Assembly (NCBI GenBank): GCA_900637135.1
Contig: LR134353.1
Coordinates: 2,728,001-2,792,000 of the forward strand
Source of the DNA: Mycolicibacterium flavescens
Lineage (GTDB): Bacteria; Actinomycetota; Actinomycetes; Mycobacteriales; Mycobacteriaceae
DNA: 64,000 bases
Direction of reading: 5' to 3'
The notes below the pieces were generated by a model. That model was not told the origin of the DNA. It searched no databases and worked only from the letters and a program-made list of their open reading frames with translations. The position numbers were made by a program, and so were the translations under genes. This document shows, one piece after another, positions 44,273-55,687 of this stretch. The stretch's first letter is position 1. Each line of letters starts with the position of its first letter.

Positions 44273-44884
44273 CTAGTCGCTTTCTCCGGGAGCCGGTGCC
44301 CGCGGGCTCCGCCGATACGCCGACACCTCGGGCCGGCCTTCCAGCCAGAATCGCCACGGACGGTCGGCGGCCTTGCTCACGCCGACGCGCGGCCCCTCGA
44401 CGGCCACATGCCGCTCCCCCAGCGTCAACTGAATCGGGCTGTCGGGGCCGAAGATGTCGATCCCGTTGTCTTCCATCGTGATTCCCAGCGCCGAGCACAG
44501 GTTGCCCGGCCCTCGAGCCAATGCGGCGGGGCGGACCGAGTCTCCGCGGCGGGCATGTGCGGCGCTCAAACCCGCCTCGATGGCGGCCGCCCTGAGCAGC
44601 ACGGCACCCGCCACGCCGTCGGTCGCGCACACGACGTTCGCGCAGACGTGGATGCCGTGGCTGCGATAGGTGTACAACCGCCCCGGCGGGCCGAACATCA
44701 CGCGATTGCGCGGTCCGGGTCCGCGGTACGAATGGGCGGCGGCGTCGGGCCATGGTCCGTCCGGTGGCCCGCCGTAGGCCTCGACCTCGACGATCATTGC
44801 GCTGACTCCCCGACAGGTGAGGTCGGCGCCGAGCAGTCGACGGGCAGCGGTCAGCGGGTCGACCGACAACAGTTCAGTGGTCAC
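44273..44884 (-). CDS. mpg: 3-methyladenine DNA glycosylase (AAG/Mpg family)
   Basis: A 203-residue glycosylase that removes alkylated purines. [13 protein letters not shown] begins the domain; [11 protein letters not shown] and [38 protein letters not shown] are the substrate and catalytic segments; [12 protein letters not shown] is present. GTG at 44884. It is the Rv1688 counterpart and precedes tyrS in an apparent two-gene unit. Confidence 0.93.
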   Translation of the reverse strand: MTTELLSVDPLTAARRLLGADLTCRGVSAMIVEVEAYGGPPDGPWPDAAAHSYRGPGPRNRVMFGPPGRLYTYRSHGIHVCANVVCATDGVAGAVLLRAAAIEAGLSAAHARRGDSVRPAALARGPGNLCSALGITMEDNGIDIFGPDSPIQLTLGERHVAVEGPRVGVSKAADRPWRFWLEGRPEVSAYRRSPRAPAPGESD

Positions 44885-44932
44885 CGTCGACCAGGCCTTT
44901 TGGATTCATCGATGGCGATCCTACGGAGGCTC

Positions 44933-44961
44933 TTGACACGACGGCGCAGCGCGAGGATATT
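44933..44961 (+). promoter_or_regulatory. Promoter of the ABC exporter operon
   Basis: TTGACA (44933-44938) and GATATT (44956-44961) are separated by 17 bp. The next 7 bases lead to ATG at 44969, so the transcript should begin at or next to the start codon (leaderless). Confidence 0.75.
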
Positions 44962-44991
44962 TCATCACATGATGACTTCATCGGCTGATGA
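44962..44991. promoter_or_regulatory. Double palindromic operator on the ABC operon start
   Basis: TCATC and GATGA arms alternate four times (44962, 44971, 44978, 44987), making two tandem 16-bp palindromic units that begin right after the -10 and cover the start codon. It is a likely binding site for the TetR encoded by the third gene of the operon. Confidence 0.65.
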
Positions 44992-45742
44992 ATTACTCGA
45001 GCAGCGTGTTTCTCCGGCCGTTGAGATCAGGAACCTGCGGGTCATCCGCGGTAATCGCCTGGCAATCGATGACGTCACGGTGTCCGTCGCCCCCGGCACG
45101 ATCACGGGCCTGCTCGGACCATCCGGCTGCGGCAAGACGACGCTGATGCGAAGCGTTGTCGGCACCCAGATCATCAGTTCCGGCACGGTGACGGTGCTAG
45201 GGAAACCGGCCGGCTCGGCCGGCCTACGCCACCGCGTCGGCTATGTCACCCAGAACCCCACGATCTACGACGACCTACGGGTCATCGACAACGTCCGCTA
45301 CTTCGCATCGCTGTACGGCACCGGCGCCGACTCCGCCGACGACGCCGTAACCGCCGTAGGGCTCAACGACCACAGAACAGCGTTGGGGGCCAACCTTTCC
45401 GGAGGCCAACGTACGCGGGTCTCGCTGGCGTGTGCGTTGGTCTCGCATCCCGATCTGCTGGTGCTCGACGAACCCACCGTGGGACTCGATCCCGTTCTGC
45501 GCGTGGAGCTGTGGGCCCATTTTCAGCAGCTGTCCCGCCAAGGGACCACTCTCCTGGTCTCCAGCCATGTGATGGACGAGGCCGACCACTGCGGCGACCT
45601 GCTGCTCATGCGTGAAGGCCGGGTGCTCGCCCACACCACGCCCTCGAAACTACGAGAGGACACGAGATGTCAGTCACTGGAGGAGGCGTTTCTCTCCGTC
45701 ATCAAGCGCAGCACCGCAGCCAGCGCAGCCGGAGCCGACTGA
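44969..45742 (+). CDS. ABC transporter ATP-binding protein (Rv1687c-like)
   Basis: A 257-residue ATPase. Walker A GPSGCGKT is at 50-57, Q-loop YVTQNPTIYDDL, signature LSGGQ at 143-147, Walker B LLVLDE at 163-168 and the His switch in VSSHVMDEADHCGD. The type is that of drug or lipid exporters with an ABC-2 permease. ATG at 44969 fits the leaderless promoter. An in-frame ATG lies upstream, before the -10, and is rejected. The gene overlaps the permease gene by 76 bp. Confidence 0.93.
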   Translation: MMTSSADELLEQRVSPAVEIRNLRVIRGNRLAIDDVTVSVAPGTITGLLGPSGCGKTTLMRSVVGTQIISSGTVTVLGKPAGSAGLRHRVGYVTQNPTIYDDLRVIDNVRYFASLYGTGADSADDAVTAVGLNDHRTALGANLSGGQRTRVSLACALVSHPDLLVLDEPTVGLDPVLRVELWAHFQQLSRQGTTLLVSSHVMDEADHCGDLLLMREGRVLAHTTPSKLREDTRCQSLEEAFLSVIKRSTAASAAGAD

Positions 45743-46494
45743 GTCCGCAGGCGTACCTGGCCACCACCGGCCGCATCCTGCGCCAACTCGCCACCGATCA
45801 CCGCAGTGTCGCGATGATCTTGATCGTGCCGAGCGCGGTCATCGCCCTGATGTACTTCATGTTTCAGAATTCCCCGCACCCGCCCGGCGCACCGAGTCCG
45901 TTCAACACCGCCTGCCTGATCATGCTCGGTCTGTTCCCCCTGGTGGTGATGTTTCTGATCACATCGATAACGATGCAGCGGGAACGGGTTTCGGGCACGT
46001 TGGAGCGGATCCTGACCACTCCCCTGCGCAGGCTCGACCTGCTCGCGGCGTACGGCACCGCGTTCTCGCTTGCCGCCGCAGCTCAGGCGACGATCGCGTG
46101 CGTCGTGTCCTACGCGTTCTTCGGCCTGCACACCGAAGGCAGCCCGGTGTGGGTCTTCACGATCGCGATCATCAACGCCGTCCTCGGAGTCGGGTTGGGA
46201 TTGTTGTGTAGCGCGTTCGCGCGCACCGAATTTCAGGCCGTGCAGTTCATGCCCGTGGTGATCGTCCCCCAACTTCTGCTGAGCGGGATCATCGTGCCGC
46301 GCGCCGTGCTGCCGGAGTGGCTGCAGTGGATCAGCAACGTGATGCCGGCAAGTTACGCTCTGGAGGCGCTGCAACAGGTCGGGGCATACGCAGAGCCGAC
46401 CTTCACCGTGGTGCGCGACGTCGCGGTCGTCATCGGCTTCGCGGTCGTCTCCCTCTGCCTGGCCGCGGCCACGCTACGACGAAGGACACCGTGA
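45667..46494 (+). CDS. ABC-2 type permease (Rv1686c-like)
   Basis: A 275-residue membrane protein with six helices and the ABC-2 features LIVPSAVIALMYFMF, SITMQRERVSGTLERILTTPLRRLDLLAAY (coupling helix) and LLSGIIVPRAVLPEWLQWISNVMPASYALEAL. With the ATPase before it, it forms an exporter for an unknown hydrophobic compound. The ATG at 45667 lies 76 bp inside the ATPase gene; the true start might be a little later, since the first 25 residues are not family-like. Confidence 0.9.
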   Translation: MSVTGGGVSLRHQAQHRSQRSRSRLSPQAYLATTGRILRQLATDHRSVAMILIVPSAVIALMYFMFQNSPHPPGAPSPFNTACLIMLGLFPLVVMFLITSITMQRERVSGTLERILTTPLRRLDLLAAYGTAFSLAAAAQATIACVVSYAFFGLHTEGSPVWVFTIAIINAVLGVGLGLLCSAFARTEFQAVQFMPVVIVPQLLLSGIIVPRAVLPEWLQWISNVMPASYALEALQQVGAYAEPTFTVVRDVAVVIGFAVVSLCLAAATLRRRTP

Positions 46495-47114
46495 CTACGT
46501 TGACCACCAACGCCGAACGTAAACGGCCGGGACGCCCACCCGGGCCGTCCGATACCCGTGAACGGATCCTGAACAGTGCGCGGGAGTTGTTCGCGCGCAA
46601 TGGTATCGACAAGACCTCGATCCGCGCGATCGCCGCGGCGGCGGGCGTCGACCCCGCGCTGGTACATCACTACTTCGGAACCAAGACCCAGCTGTTCGCC
46701 GCGGCGATTCACATTCCGATCGATCCCATGCAGGTCATCGGCCCGCTGCAGCAAGTCCCCGTCGAGGAGATCGGCCGCACGCTGCCGTCCCTTCTGCTGC
46801 CGCTGTGGGATTCGGAACTGGGTAAGGGTTTCATCGCGACGTTGCGGTCGATCATCGCCGGCAACGACACCTCGTTGGTGCGGTCCTTCCTGCAGGAGGT
46901 GATCGCCAGAGAAGTCGGTTCGCGCGTCGACGATCCCCCGGGCAGCGGACCGGTCCGCGTGCAGTTCGTCGCCTCGCAACTGGTGGGCGTGGTGATGGCC
47001 CGCTACATCCTCGAACTCGAGCCGTTCAAATCGCTGCCGGTGGACCAGATCGTCGACACCATTGCCCCGAATCTGCAGCGCTACCTCACCGGAGAGCTAC
47101 CCGGGTTCACCTGA
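46491..47114 (+). CDS. TetR family regulator (Rv1685c-like)
   Basis: A 207-residue regulator. RKRPGRPPGPSDTRERILNSARELFARNGIDKTSIRAIAAAAGVDPALVHHYFGTKTQLFAAAI is a TetR HTH. The basic RPGRPPG start is typical of this group. GTG at 46491 overlaps the permease stop (GTGA), so it is the third gene of the exporter operon and probably its own repressor through the site at 44962-44991. Its 3' end overlaps the convergent Trm112-like gene by 18 bp. Confidence 0.93.
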   Translation: MTTLTTNAERKRPGRPPGPSDTRERILNSARELFARNGIDKTSIRAIAAAAGVDPALVHHYFGTKTQLFAAAIHIPIDPMQVIGPLQQVPVEEIGRTLPSLLLPLWDSELGKGFIATLRSIIAGNDTSLVRSFLQEVIAREVGSRVDDPPGSGPVRVQFVASQLVGVVMARYILELEPFKSLPVDQIVDTIAPNLQRYLTGELPGFT

Positions 47115-47315
47115 TGCGCGATCCAGCATCCGCTGATGCTCGGCGTCATCGGTGATGTCGACGGCCTCGTCGATCAGCAGCACCGGGATGCCGTCGTCGA
47201 TGCGATACGCCCGGCGCAGCCGCGGGTTGTAGAGGAATTCGTCGCCGATGAGCAGCAAGGAGCCCCGGTCCTGCGGGCATACCAGGATGTCGAGCAGTTT
47301 CTCGTCGAGGGCCAC
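47097..47315 (-). CDS. Trm112/YcaR-like small protein (Rv1684-like)
   Basis: A 72-residue protein with the UPF0434 pattern LLDILVCPQDRGSLLL and LRRAYRIDDGIPVLLIDEA. Eukaryotic Trm112 activates methyltransferases; the bacterial role is unclear. Only one Cys is present, so no classical zinc site. It follows the secreted-protein gene (5 bp away) on the same strand. Confidence 0.9.
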   Translation of the reverse strand: MALDEKLLDILVCPQDRGSLLLIGDEFLYNPRLRRAYRIDDGIPVLLIDEAVDITDDAEHQRMLDRASGEPG

Positions 47316-47320
47316 GGCGA

Positions 47321-47866
47321 TCAGCCGGCCGGGACGGGGACGGCGGGCGTGACGGGAATCCCGGCGATCGACCCGCCGCCGGCAGCGGCCTGCTGCGCGG
47401 CGCGCGCCTGCATCTTGCGCTGGTGGGTGATCGTTTCCTTGAGCGCTTCGACCAGCGGCGTCTGATTCGGCCGGTCCTCGAGGGCCTCCTTGAGCGCGAT
47501 GGCGTTCGCGTTGGACGGTCGGAAGCCCAGCTTGCGCAGCTTCACGGCGTCGTCGATCAGCACAGAGACCTGGCCGCCGCCGTCGCCCTGCCGGTACTCC
47601 TCGTGGATCATCTGCAGTACCTGGTCAGCGTTGACCTTCGGTGCGGTCTCCTCGGCCCTGTTGCAGTCGTCGCCGGTGCACGGTCTCTTCGGGCTGTCGG
47701 CTTGCGGCTCGGGCGCCTCGGTCTGAACGGTCGGGTCGGCGGGCTGCGCCACAGCCGTCGGACCCGCGACACCGGTGAGCACACCGACTGTCAACACGCC
47801 TCCGGCCATACCGCCGATGACGAGGCGGCGCCAGATGTCGCGTGGGCTACCGGTTCGCGATGTCAT
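47321..47866 (-). CDS. Secreted protein, unknown function
   Basis: A 181-residue protein. ATG at 47866 follows GGAGGG. A signal sequence with a hydrophobic core (LVIGGMAGGVLTVGVLTGVAG) precedes VAQPAD near residue 41. The mature part has CTGDDC, an EF-like acidic patch, and a helical middle (NADQVLQMIHEEYRQGDGGGQVSVLIDDAVKLRKLGFRP). I do not recognise the family. It lies between the lipase/synthetase gene and the Trm112-like gene. Confidence 0.75.
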   Translation of the reverse strand: MTSRTGSPRDIWRRLVIGGMAGGVLTVGVLTGVAGPTAVAQPADPTVQTEAPEPQADSPKRPCTGDDCNRAEETAPKVNADQVLQMIHEEYRQGDGGGQVSVLIDDAVKLRKLGFRPSNANAIALKEALEDRPNQTPLVEALKETITHQRKMQARAAQQAAAGGGSIAGIPVTPAVPVPAG

Positions 47867-47967
47867 CAACCCTCCAGCTCGGTGGCGCGGTCGCCAGGCT
47901 GCCGACACCGCCAGCGGGAGCCTAACAGCGCTCGGCCCCGCCGGCAGGTCGTCATGACCGACCTTCG

Positions 47968-50931
47968 CTACTGGCCTTCGGCGATCTCGGAGCGGACCGC
48001 CACGGTCAGCCGCTTGTACCGATTCGTATCGGGGTCGAGGTACCACGCGTTACGCGACGGCTTCGGAACGCCCTCCGCTTGCAGCGGGCTGACCAGCGGC
48101 CGGTAGGACGCGCTGAGCGCCATCCCCGGCACCACATGGACGATGTCGGGTGGTTCGCCGACGGCCAGGTTCGCGAGGGCCTCGGTCAGGTCGGCAGACG
48201 GAATGCTGCCGCCGGGCTGCAACTCCAACGCCGTGATGGCCAGCTGGCGCCCGTTGGCTTGCACCCCGTAGGTGACCGCGAGGTCGACCGCGCCGAGGCA
48301 GCCGACCGCATCGTTGACGGTCGATGAGTAGACGCAGCCACGGTCGGTCTGGATGACCAGTCCGCGGCTGTCGACAAGCCAGTAGTCGCCATCGTCGTCG
48401 CGACGGAACAGGTACTCCGTGGACACCCAGGTGTCGGCCGGGGCGAAAACGCCCCGCTTGATCGGGGCGGTCGGGTCGACCGGCCCGCGTGGCCGGGCGA
48501 GCAGCACACCGACTTCGTTGGTCTCGGCGCGGCGGACGAAGCCCTGGTCGTCCTCCAGGATCAGGTCCTCGGCGGGGTCGTAGGCCGCCAGCGCGAGTTC
48601 GCGTGCACCCGGCAGCGGGCGGCCCTTGCTGCCGATCTTCGCGCCGGACACGTTGGCCAGCACGGCTTGTCCGTCGGTGGTCGCGAAGAACTCGACGACA
48701 TGGGCGGGTTGGAAGATCTCAACCACACGCTTCCACAGTCCGGTCGGCATGCCCGAACCGATGAACAGCCGTACCGGGTGGCTGCCGTGCAGCGCGAACG
48801 ACGGGTCGTCGATGACGTCGCGCAGCATCGCCCACGTGTAGCTGACGACCGTGACGCCGTACTGGCGAAGCTCGTTGAGGAACCGGTCCGGTCGCAGGCT
48901 GCGCGACAGCGCGATCCGCGAGCCGCCGACGGTGGCGCCGCCGATCGCCACCAACAGGGCGGACTGGTGGTGTAGCGGCGTCAGGCAGTAGACCGTGTCG
49001 CTGCGGCTGAGATTGGCCGCCGACGCGGTGCCGAACGCCGAGATCGCCCACCGAGCGTTGGTGATCTGACGAGCGACCAGGTCGCCGCTGATCGAGCTGA
49101 AACCGATGAAGGCCAGGTCGCGGGCCAGACCGGGGTTCGGCCGGTACCACCCGGGCAGGTCGACCGCTTCCGGATCGATCTTCTCCATGTCGATGACGTC
49201 GCTGTCCTCGGGAACGTCGAGGTCGCGGGCCTCACCGCCGCCGAGCACCAGCACACGCATATCGAGTCGCCGGGCGGCTTCGAGGTTGCTGGGGTCGGTG
49301 ATGATGTCGGACACCGAGCCGAGCCGGGCAGCGGTGGGCAGATCGACGTCCGGCGGCATGAGCACCGCCACCGCGCCCAGTCGCGAGAGCGCGGCGATCG
49401 CCACCAGTGCGCTGGGCCTAGTTTCCATCAGGACGCCGACGCGCGTGCCTTGGCGTACCCCGACCTCGATGAGGCCTCGGACGACGTTGTTGATGCGCCG
49501 GTCCACTGCTTCATAGGTGTGGACTCGGCCGTCGAACAGCAGGCAGTCACCGCGCGGGAAGTCGCGGGCCTGTTCGGACATGATGCGGCCGAACGAGATT
49601 CGGGTGTGCTCGTTGATCTGGCCGAGCCGAGCCAGGCGCGGCAGCGTGCGCGCCGTCTCGACGGCCAGTGCTCTGGCCGACTTGTTGGCGCTCACCACGG
49701 CATCGGCAGCCGAGCGGGCCAGGGTCCAAGCCATCTCGGTCGCCGCGGCGGTGCCGTGCGCCAGGCGTGAGCTGATCGAGACGCCGGTCTCGTTGGGTTC
49801 GGCTTGCTGCAGGGCCATCGGGTTGACGCCTTCGGGCCGCTCGCCGGTGCCGTCGAGCCACTTGACCCACTGCGCCACCGCCGGCCACGTCTGGCTGGAT
49901 GCCTTCGATCCGACGACAAGCCCGAAATGGCCTGCGCGAATGAGGAATTCGTAGACATCGGCTTTCGGGGCGGCGCGCTTGATACCGCGCACCGAAGCCG
50001 GCTGGCCGATGTCGTCGACTTCGCCGACCACGGCCAGCACCGGGCACTCGATATCCGACAGCGTGACCAGGTCACCGTGAATCGAGAAGCCGCCGCTCAT
50101 CATCCGGTTGTGCGCGATGAACTGTTTCAGCAGCTCGGCGATGGCGGGGCCCGACCACGCGATCCAGCCATCGGAGGCCAGGAACCGGCGTTGCTGCTCG
50201 CGGGGCAACAGGGCCTCGCGATCGTGTAGCTGACGCAGGAAGTCGAGGCGCGACTGGGCGGTCTTGATCGGGTCGAGCATCTGGAAGCCGGTGCGGGCCA
50301 GCCAGCCCGGGATGTCGATCCGGCTGAACACGTGGTCGGCCATGAAATCGGCGGCCGCGGGCGCGACACTGGCGGGCAGGTTCATCGGCAGCGCGGCCAA
50401 GGTGTCGACCGGCGAGCCGAATGCGATGATGCTCGCCAGATCCTTCGACCGGCGGTAGGCCGCGACCTGGTAGGCGAACATTCCGCCCTGCGAGTAGCCG
50501 GCCAGATGCACGTCGCGCCCCGTGACCTCTTTGACGGTGTCGATGGCCTCGCTGAGCGCGACGACGTGGTCGGCCAGCGTGCGCTCCATACCGCCTTCGA
50601 CCTTGTCGGGCGAGCCGAAGTCGATGACCCACGGGTCGATGCCCGCGTTGTGCAGGATGCCGACGGCGCCGTCGTCGCGGGTGACGTCCCACATATCGGC
50701 GGACATCATCATCGGGTGCACCATCAGCACGGGCGGGCCGGGTTGCTTGGATCCCGGCCTGGTGTCAGGCGGGAAATAGCGCCGCAACCGGTACATCGGC
50801 ACGCTCTGGATGATCTGGAACGGCGAGGGTACGGCGCCGGTCTCCAGGCCGCCGTACCGCAGCACCTCCAGCCCGTTCTGGGCGGTCGCCACCAGCCGTC
50901 CGACCGGGTTCGTTATCGCCGACAGATCCAC
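47968..50931 (-). CDS. Lipase / acyl-CoA synthetase fusion (Rv1683-like)
   Basis: A 987-residue two-domain enzyme. The N-terminal third is an alpha/beta hydrolase of the PhaC/PHB synthase type (PPVLMVHPMMMSADMW, HLAGYSQGG with Ser147, VVGEVDD, IRAGHFGLVVGS). The rest is an AMP-forming acyl-CoA synthetase-like domain (LLFDGRVHTYEAVDRRINNVVRGL, FIGFSSISGDLVA in place of the usual Thr/Ser-rich P-loop). Rv1683 is annotated as such a bifunctional protein and linked to triacylglycerol turnover. GTG at 50931 is chosen because AAGGGGAG stands 8 bases before; ATG at 50958 would add nine residues. Confidence 0.9.
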   Translation of the reverse strand: MDLSAITNPVGRLVATAQNGLEVLRYGGLETGAVPSPFQIIQSVPMYRLRRYFPPDTRPGSKQPGPPVLMVHPMMMSADMWDVTRDDGAVGILHNAGIDPWVIDFGSPDKVEGGMERTLADHVVALSEAIDTVKEVTGRDVHLAGYSQGGMFAYQVAAYRRSKDLASIIAFGSPVDTLAALPMNLPASVAPAAADFMADHVFSRIDIPGWLARTGFQMLDPIKTAQSRLDFLRQLHDREALLPREQQRRFLASDGWIAWSGPAIAELLKQFIAHNRMMSGGFSIHGDLVTLSDIECPVLAVVGEVDDIGQPASVRGIKRAAPKADVYEFLIRAGHFGLVVGSKASSQTWPAVAQWVKWLDGTGERPEGVNPMALQQAEPNETGVSISSRLAHGTAAATEMAWTLARSAADAVVSANKSARALAVETARTLPRLARLGQINEHTRISFGRIMSEQARDFPRGDCLLFDGRVHTYEAVDRRINNVVRGLIEVGVRQGTRVGVLMETRPSALVAIAALSRLGAVAVLMPPDVDLPTAARLGSVSDIITDPSNLEAARRLDMRVLVLGGGEARDLDVPEDSDVIDMEKIDPEAVDLPGWYRPNPGLARDLAFIGFSSISGDLVARQITNARWAISAFGTASAANLSRSDTVYCLTPLHHQSALLVAIGGATVGGSRIALSRSLRPDRFLNELRQYGVTVVSYTWAMLRDVIDDPSFALHGSHPVRLFIGSGMPTGLWKRVVEIFQPAHVVEFFATTDGQAVLANVSGAKIGSKGRPLPGARELALAAYDPAEDLILEDDQGFVRRAETNEVGVLLARPRGPVDPTAPIKRGVFAPADTWVSTEYLFRRDDDGDYWLVDSRGLVIQTDRGCVYSSTVNDAVGCLGAVDLAVTYGVQANGRQLAITALELQPGGSIPSADLTEALANLAVGEPPDIVHVVPGMALSASYRPLVSPLQAEGVPKPSRNAWYLDPDTNRYKRLTVAVRSEIAEGQ

Positions 50932-51017
50932 GCCGCACGCTCCCCTTCTGGCCGCCATGGAACCCCCGAATCGGCCGACGTCATCATGGCACAGGGGCCC
51001 GGCGGGCAGGGCCGACC

Positions 51018-51023
51018 TATCAT
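51018..51023 (+). promoter_or_regulatory. -10 element (TATCAT) of the ABC-F gene
   Basis: TATCAT lies 9 bases before ATG at 51033, giving a leader of only 2-3 bases. Confidence 0.5.
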
Positions 51024-51032
51024 CGGCGGCTG

Positions 51033-52811
51033 ATGGCGAACCTGATCAATGTCGAGCGCGCGACCGTCGGCTACGGCACCCGCACGCTTCTCGATGCGGT
51101 CAGCCTGGGCATCGACGACGGCGACGCGATCGGCGTGGTCGGGCGCAACGGCGACGGTAAGACCACGCTGCTGCAGATCTTGACGCTCACCCGCGAGCCG
51201 GATTCGGGCCGGGTGACCCACACCTCGGGGTTGTCGGTGGGCTATCTGCGGCAGAGTGACGACTTCGCCGCCGACTCCACCGTGCGCGACGTGATCGTCG
51301 GTGGCCGTCCCGATCACGTCTGGGCGGCCGAACCCGAGACCCGCGACGTCGTCTTGCATCTATTGGCCGACGTCTCTCTCGACAGTGCGGTCGGCCGGCT
51401 CTCCGGCGGCGAGCGGCGCCGGGTGGCGCTGGCAGCGGTGCTGATCGCCGGTCATGACGTCCTCGTGCTCGACGAGCCGACCAACCACCTCGACGTCGAG
51501 GTGATCGGCTGGCTGGCCGCACACCTCAATTGGCGCCTGGCCAAGGCACTGGTGGTGGTGAGCCACGACCGCTGGTTCCTCGACGCGGTGTGCACAAGGA
51601 CGTGGGAGGTGCATGCCAGCAGCGGAAAAGGGAAGGTAGACGGCTACGAGGGCGGTTACGCGGCCTACGTGCTCGCGCGGGCAGAGCGGATGCGGCTGGC
51701 GGCCGGTGCCGAGGCGCGCAGGCAGAACCTCATGCGCAAGGAGCTGGCATGGCTGCGGCGCGGACCGCCGGCGCGGACGTCGAAACCGAAGTTCCGCATC
51801 CAGGCCGCCAACGAGTTGATCGCCAACGAACCGCCGCCACGGGACTCCCTCGTTCTGCAGCGGTTCGCCACCACCCGGCTGGGCAAGGACGTGTTCGACC
51901 TGCACCGGGTGCGGCTCGAGATGGGCGACACCGTGGTGCTGGACCAGGTCGACTGGTCGATCGGCCCCGGCGCGCGGATCGGGCTGGTCGGCGTCAACGG
52001 CACCGGCAAGACGTCGGTGCTGCGACTGCTGGCAGGTGAGCTAGCGCCGACGGCGGGCACGATCAAGCGGGGCGCGACGCTGCGGATCGGTTACCTCAGC
52101 CAGGCCCTGGCCGAACTCGACGGCGCCGACCGGGTGCTGGACGCGGTCGAGGACCGGCGAAGGATCACCCAACTGGCCGGCGGCGGCGAGATCAGCGCTG
52201 ACACGTTGCTGCGTGACTTCGGGTTCACGGGCGACAAGCTGATGACGCGGGTGTCGGAGCTCTCAGGTGGTGAACGGCGCAGGTTGCAGTTTCTGCGGCT
52301 GTTGCTCGACGAACCGAACGTGCTGCTGCTCGACGAGCCGACCAACGACCTCGATATCGACACGTTGACCGTCATCGAGGATTATCTCGACGGCTGGCCG
52401 GGCACGCTGATCGCCGTCACCCACGATCGCTACTTCCTCGAACGGGTCTCCGATGTCACCTACGCCCTGACCGGAGGTGGGCGCTGCGAGCTGTTGCCGG
52501 GCGGAATCGAGCAGTATCTGGCGGACCGCGCTTCGGCCGCGTCACCGGCACCTGCATCGACGGCGAGTGCAGCGACGGCGGGTTCGCAAGGCGAAACGGC
52601 GTCGGCGCGGGAGCGACGCACCGGCAAGGAGATGGCGCGCATCGAGGGGCAGCTGGAAAAACTGGAGTCGCGAATCGCCGCGCTGCACGAGTCCATGGCC
52701 GAGGCCGCCGCGGACCACGTCCGGTTGGGTGAGCTCAACGCCGAGCTCCAAGAGCTGTTGAACCGCAAGGAATCTCTCGAAGAAGCGTGGCTGGCCGCTG
52801 CAGACGGCTGA
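51033..52811 (+). CDS. ABC-F family ATPase
   Basis: A 592-residue soluble protein with two ABC domains: GRNGDGKTT (37-45), LSGGERRRVALA and VLDEPTNHLDVE in the first; GVNGTGKTS, LSGGERRRLQFL and LLDEPTNDLDID in the second, joined by a charged linker and ending in a coiled coil (about 535-590). ABC-F proteins act on the ribosome, in translation control or antibiotic protection. Its position between argH and the Rv1683 type gene fits the Rv1667c-Rv1668c pair, which in M. tuberculosis are two parts of a broken gene; here the gene is whole. Confidence 0.93.
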   Translation: MANLINVERATVGYGTRTLLDAVSLGIDDGDAIGVVGRNGDGKTTLLQILTLTREPDSGRVTHTSGLSVGYLRQSDDFAADSTVRDVIVGGRPDHVWAAEPETRDVVLHLLADVSLDSAVGRLSGGERRRVALAAVLIAGHDVLVLDEPTNHLDVEVIGWLAAHLNWRLAKALVVVSHDRWFLDAVCTRTWEVHASSGKGKVDGYEGGYAAYVLARAERMRLAAGAEARRQNLMRKELAWLRRGPPARTSKPKFRIQAANELIANEPPPRDSLVLQRFATTRLGKDVFDLHRVRLEMGDTVVLDQVDWSIGPGARIGLVGVNGTGKTSVLRLLAGELAPTAGTIKRGATLRIGYLSQALAELDGADRVLDAVEDRRRITQLAGGGEISADTLLRDFGFTGDKLMTRVSELSGGERRRLQFLRLLLDEPNVLLLDEPTNDLDIDTLTVIEDYLDGWPGTLIAVTHDRYFLERVSDVTYALTGGGRCELLPGGIEQYLADRASAASPAPASTASAATAGSQGETASARERRTGKEMARIEGQLEKLESRIAALHESMAEAAADHVRLGELNAELQELLNRKESLEEAWLAAADG

Positions 52812-52816
52812 CGCCG

Positions 52817-52822
52817 TAGCCT
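52817..52822 (+). promoter_or_regulatory. Leaderless-type -10 (TAGCCT) of the lipoprotein gene
   Basis: TAGCCT ends 6 bases before ATG at 52829; GGGAGC in between is too close for a normal ribosome site. It lies just after the ABC-F stop. Confidence 0.5.
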
Positions 52823-52828
52823 GGGAGC

Positions 52829-53293
52829 ATGGCAACCAGATCGATCGGTGTCACCGCGCTCGCCGGGGTCGCTCTGCTCCTGCCGGGGTGCGGCTCTGGC
52901 GCCGAACCCCAGTCCACGGTGACCGTCACGGAGTCCGCCTCGCCCTCGAGCAGTCCGCAGGCCCCGCCGCCGCAGACCACACCGCCGCCTGCGGCGCCGC
53001 AGACGGGAGTAGCCGCCCCCGCCCGGCCGGCCCGCAATCAATGCGTCCGCCTCGAACCCGCCCCGGATGCTCGGTACCAGGTGTACGACGCGGGGTCAGC
53101 AGTCGTCACGTTCGCTGACGGTCGCCTCACCCTCGAGTCGGTGACGCCGGCCGAGGGTTGGACGCATCGGGTCGACGATCAGGAACCCGAGGAGGTCGAG
53201 ATCTCGTTCCGCAGAGGAGCTGAGGACCTCGACCTGGAAATCGAGGTCGACGACGGTCGTCTCGAGGTCAGCATCTGCAACGACGACGACTGA
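52829..53293 (+). CDS. Lipoprotein, unknown function
   Basis: A 154-residue lipoprotein with lipobox LLLPGC (Cys21), a Ser/Pro/Thr linker (about 28-70), and a small domain (QCVRLEPAPDARYQVYDAGSAVV to EVSICND) with two cysteines, likely one disulfide, and many acidic residues. Located on the outer side of the plasma membrane. I do not recognise a named family. It ends 10 bp from the convergent hydrolase gene. Confidence 0.78.
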   Translation: MATRSIGVTALAGVALLLPGCGSGAEPQSTVTVTESASPSSSPQAPPPQTTPPPAAPQTGVAAPARPARNQCVRLEPAPDARYQVYDAGSAVVTFADGRLTLESVTPAEGWTHRVDDQEPEEVEISFRRGAEDLDLEIEVDDGRLEVSICNDDD

Positions 53294-53303
53294 TTCTGGG
53301 CGG

Positions 53304-55687
<2,384 letters not shown>

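Noticed and set aside
42917..44968. Long open frame leading into the ABC ATPase gene
   Set aside because: It is the complement of tyrS and mpg; the ATPase starts at 44969 at the promoter and operator.
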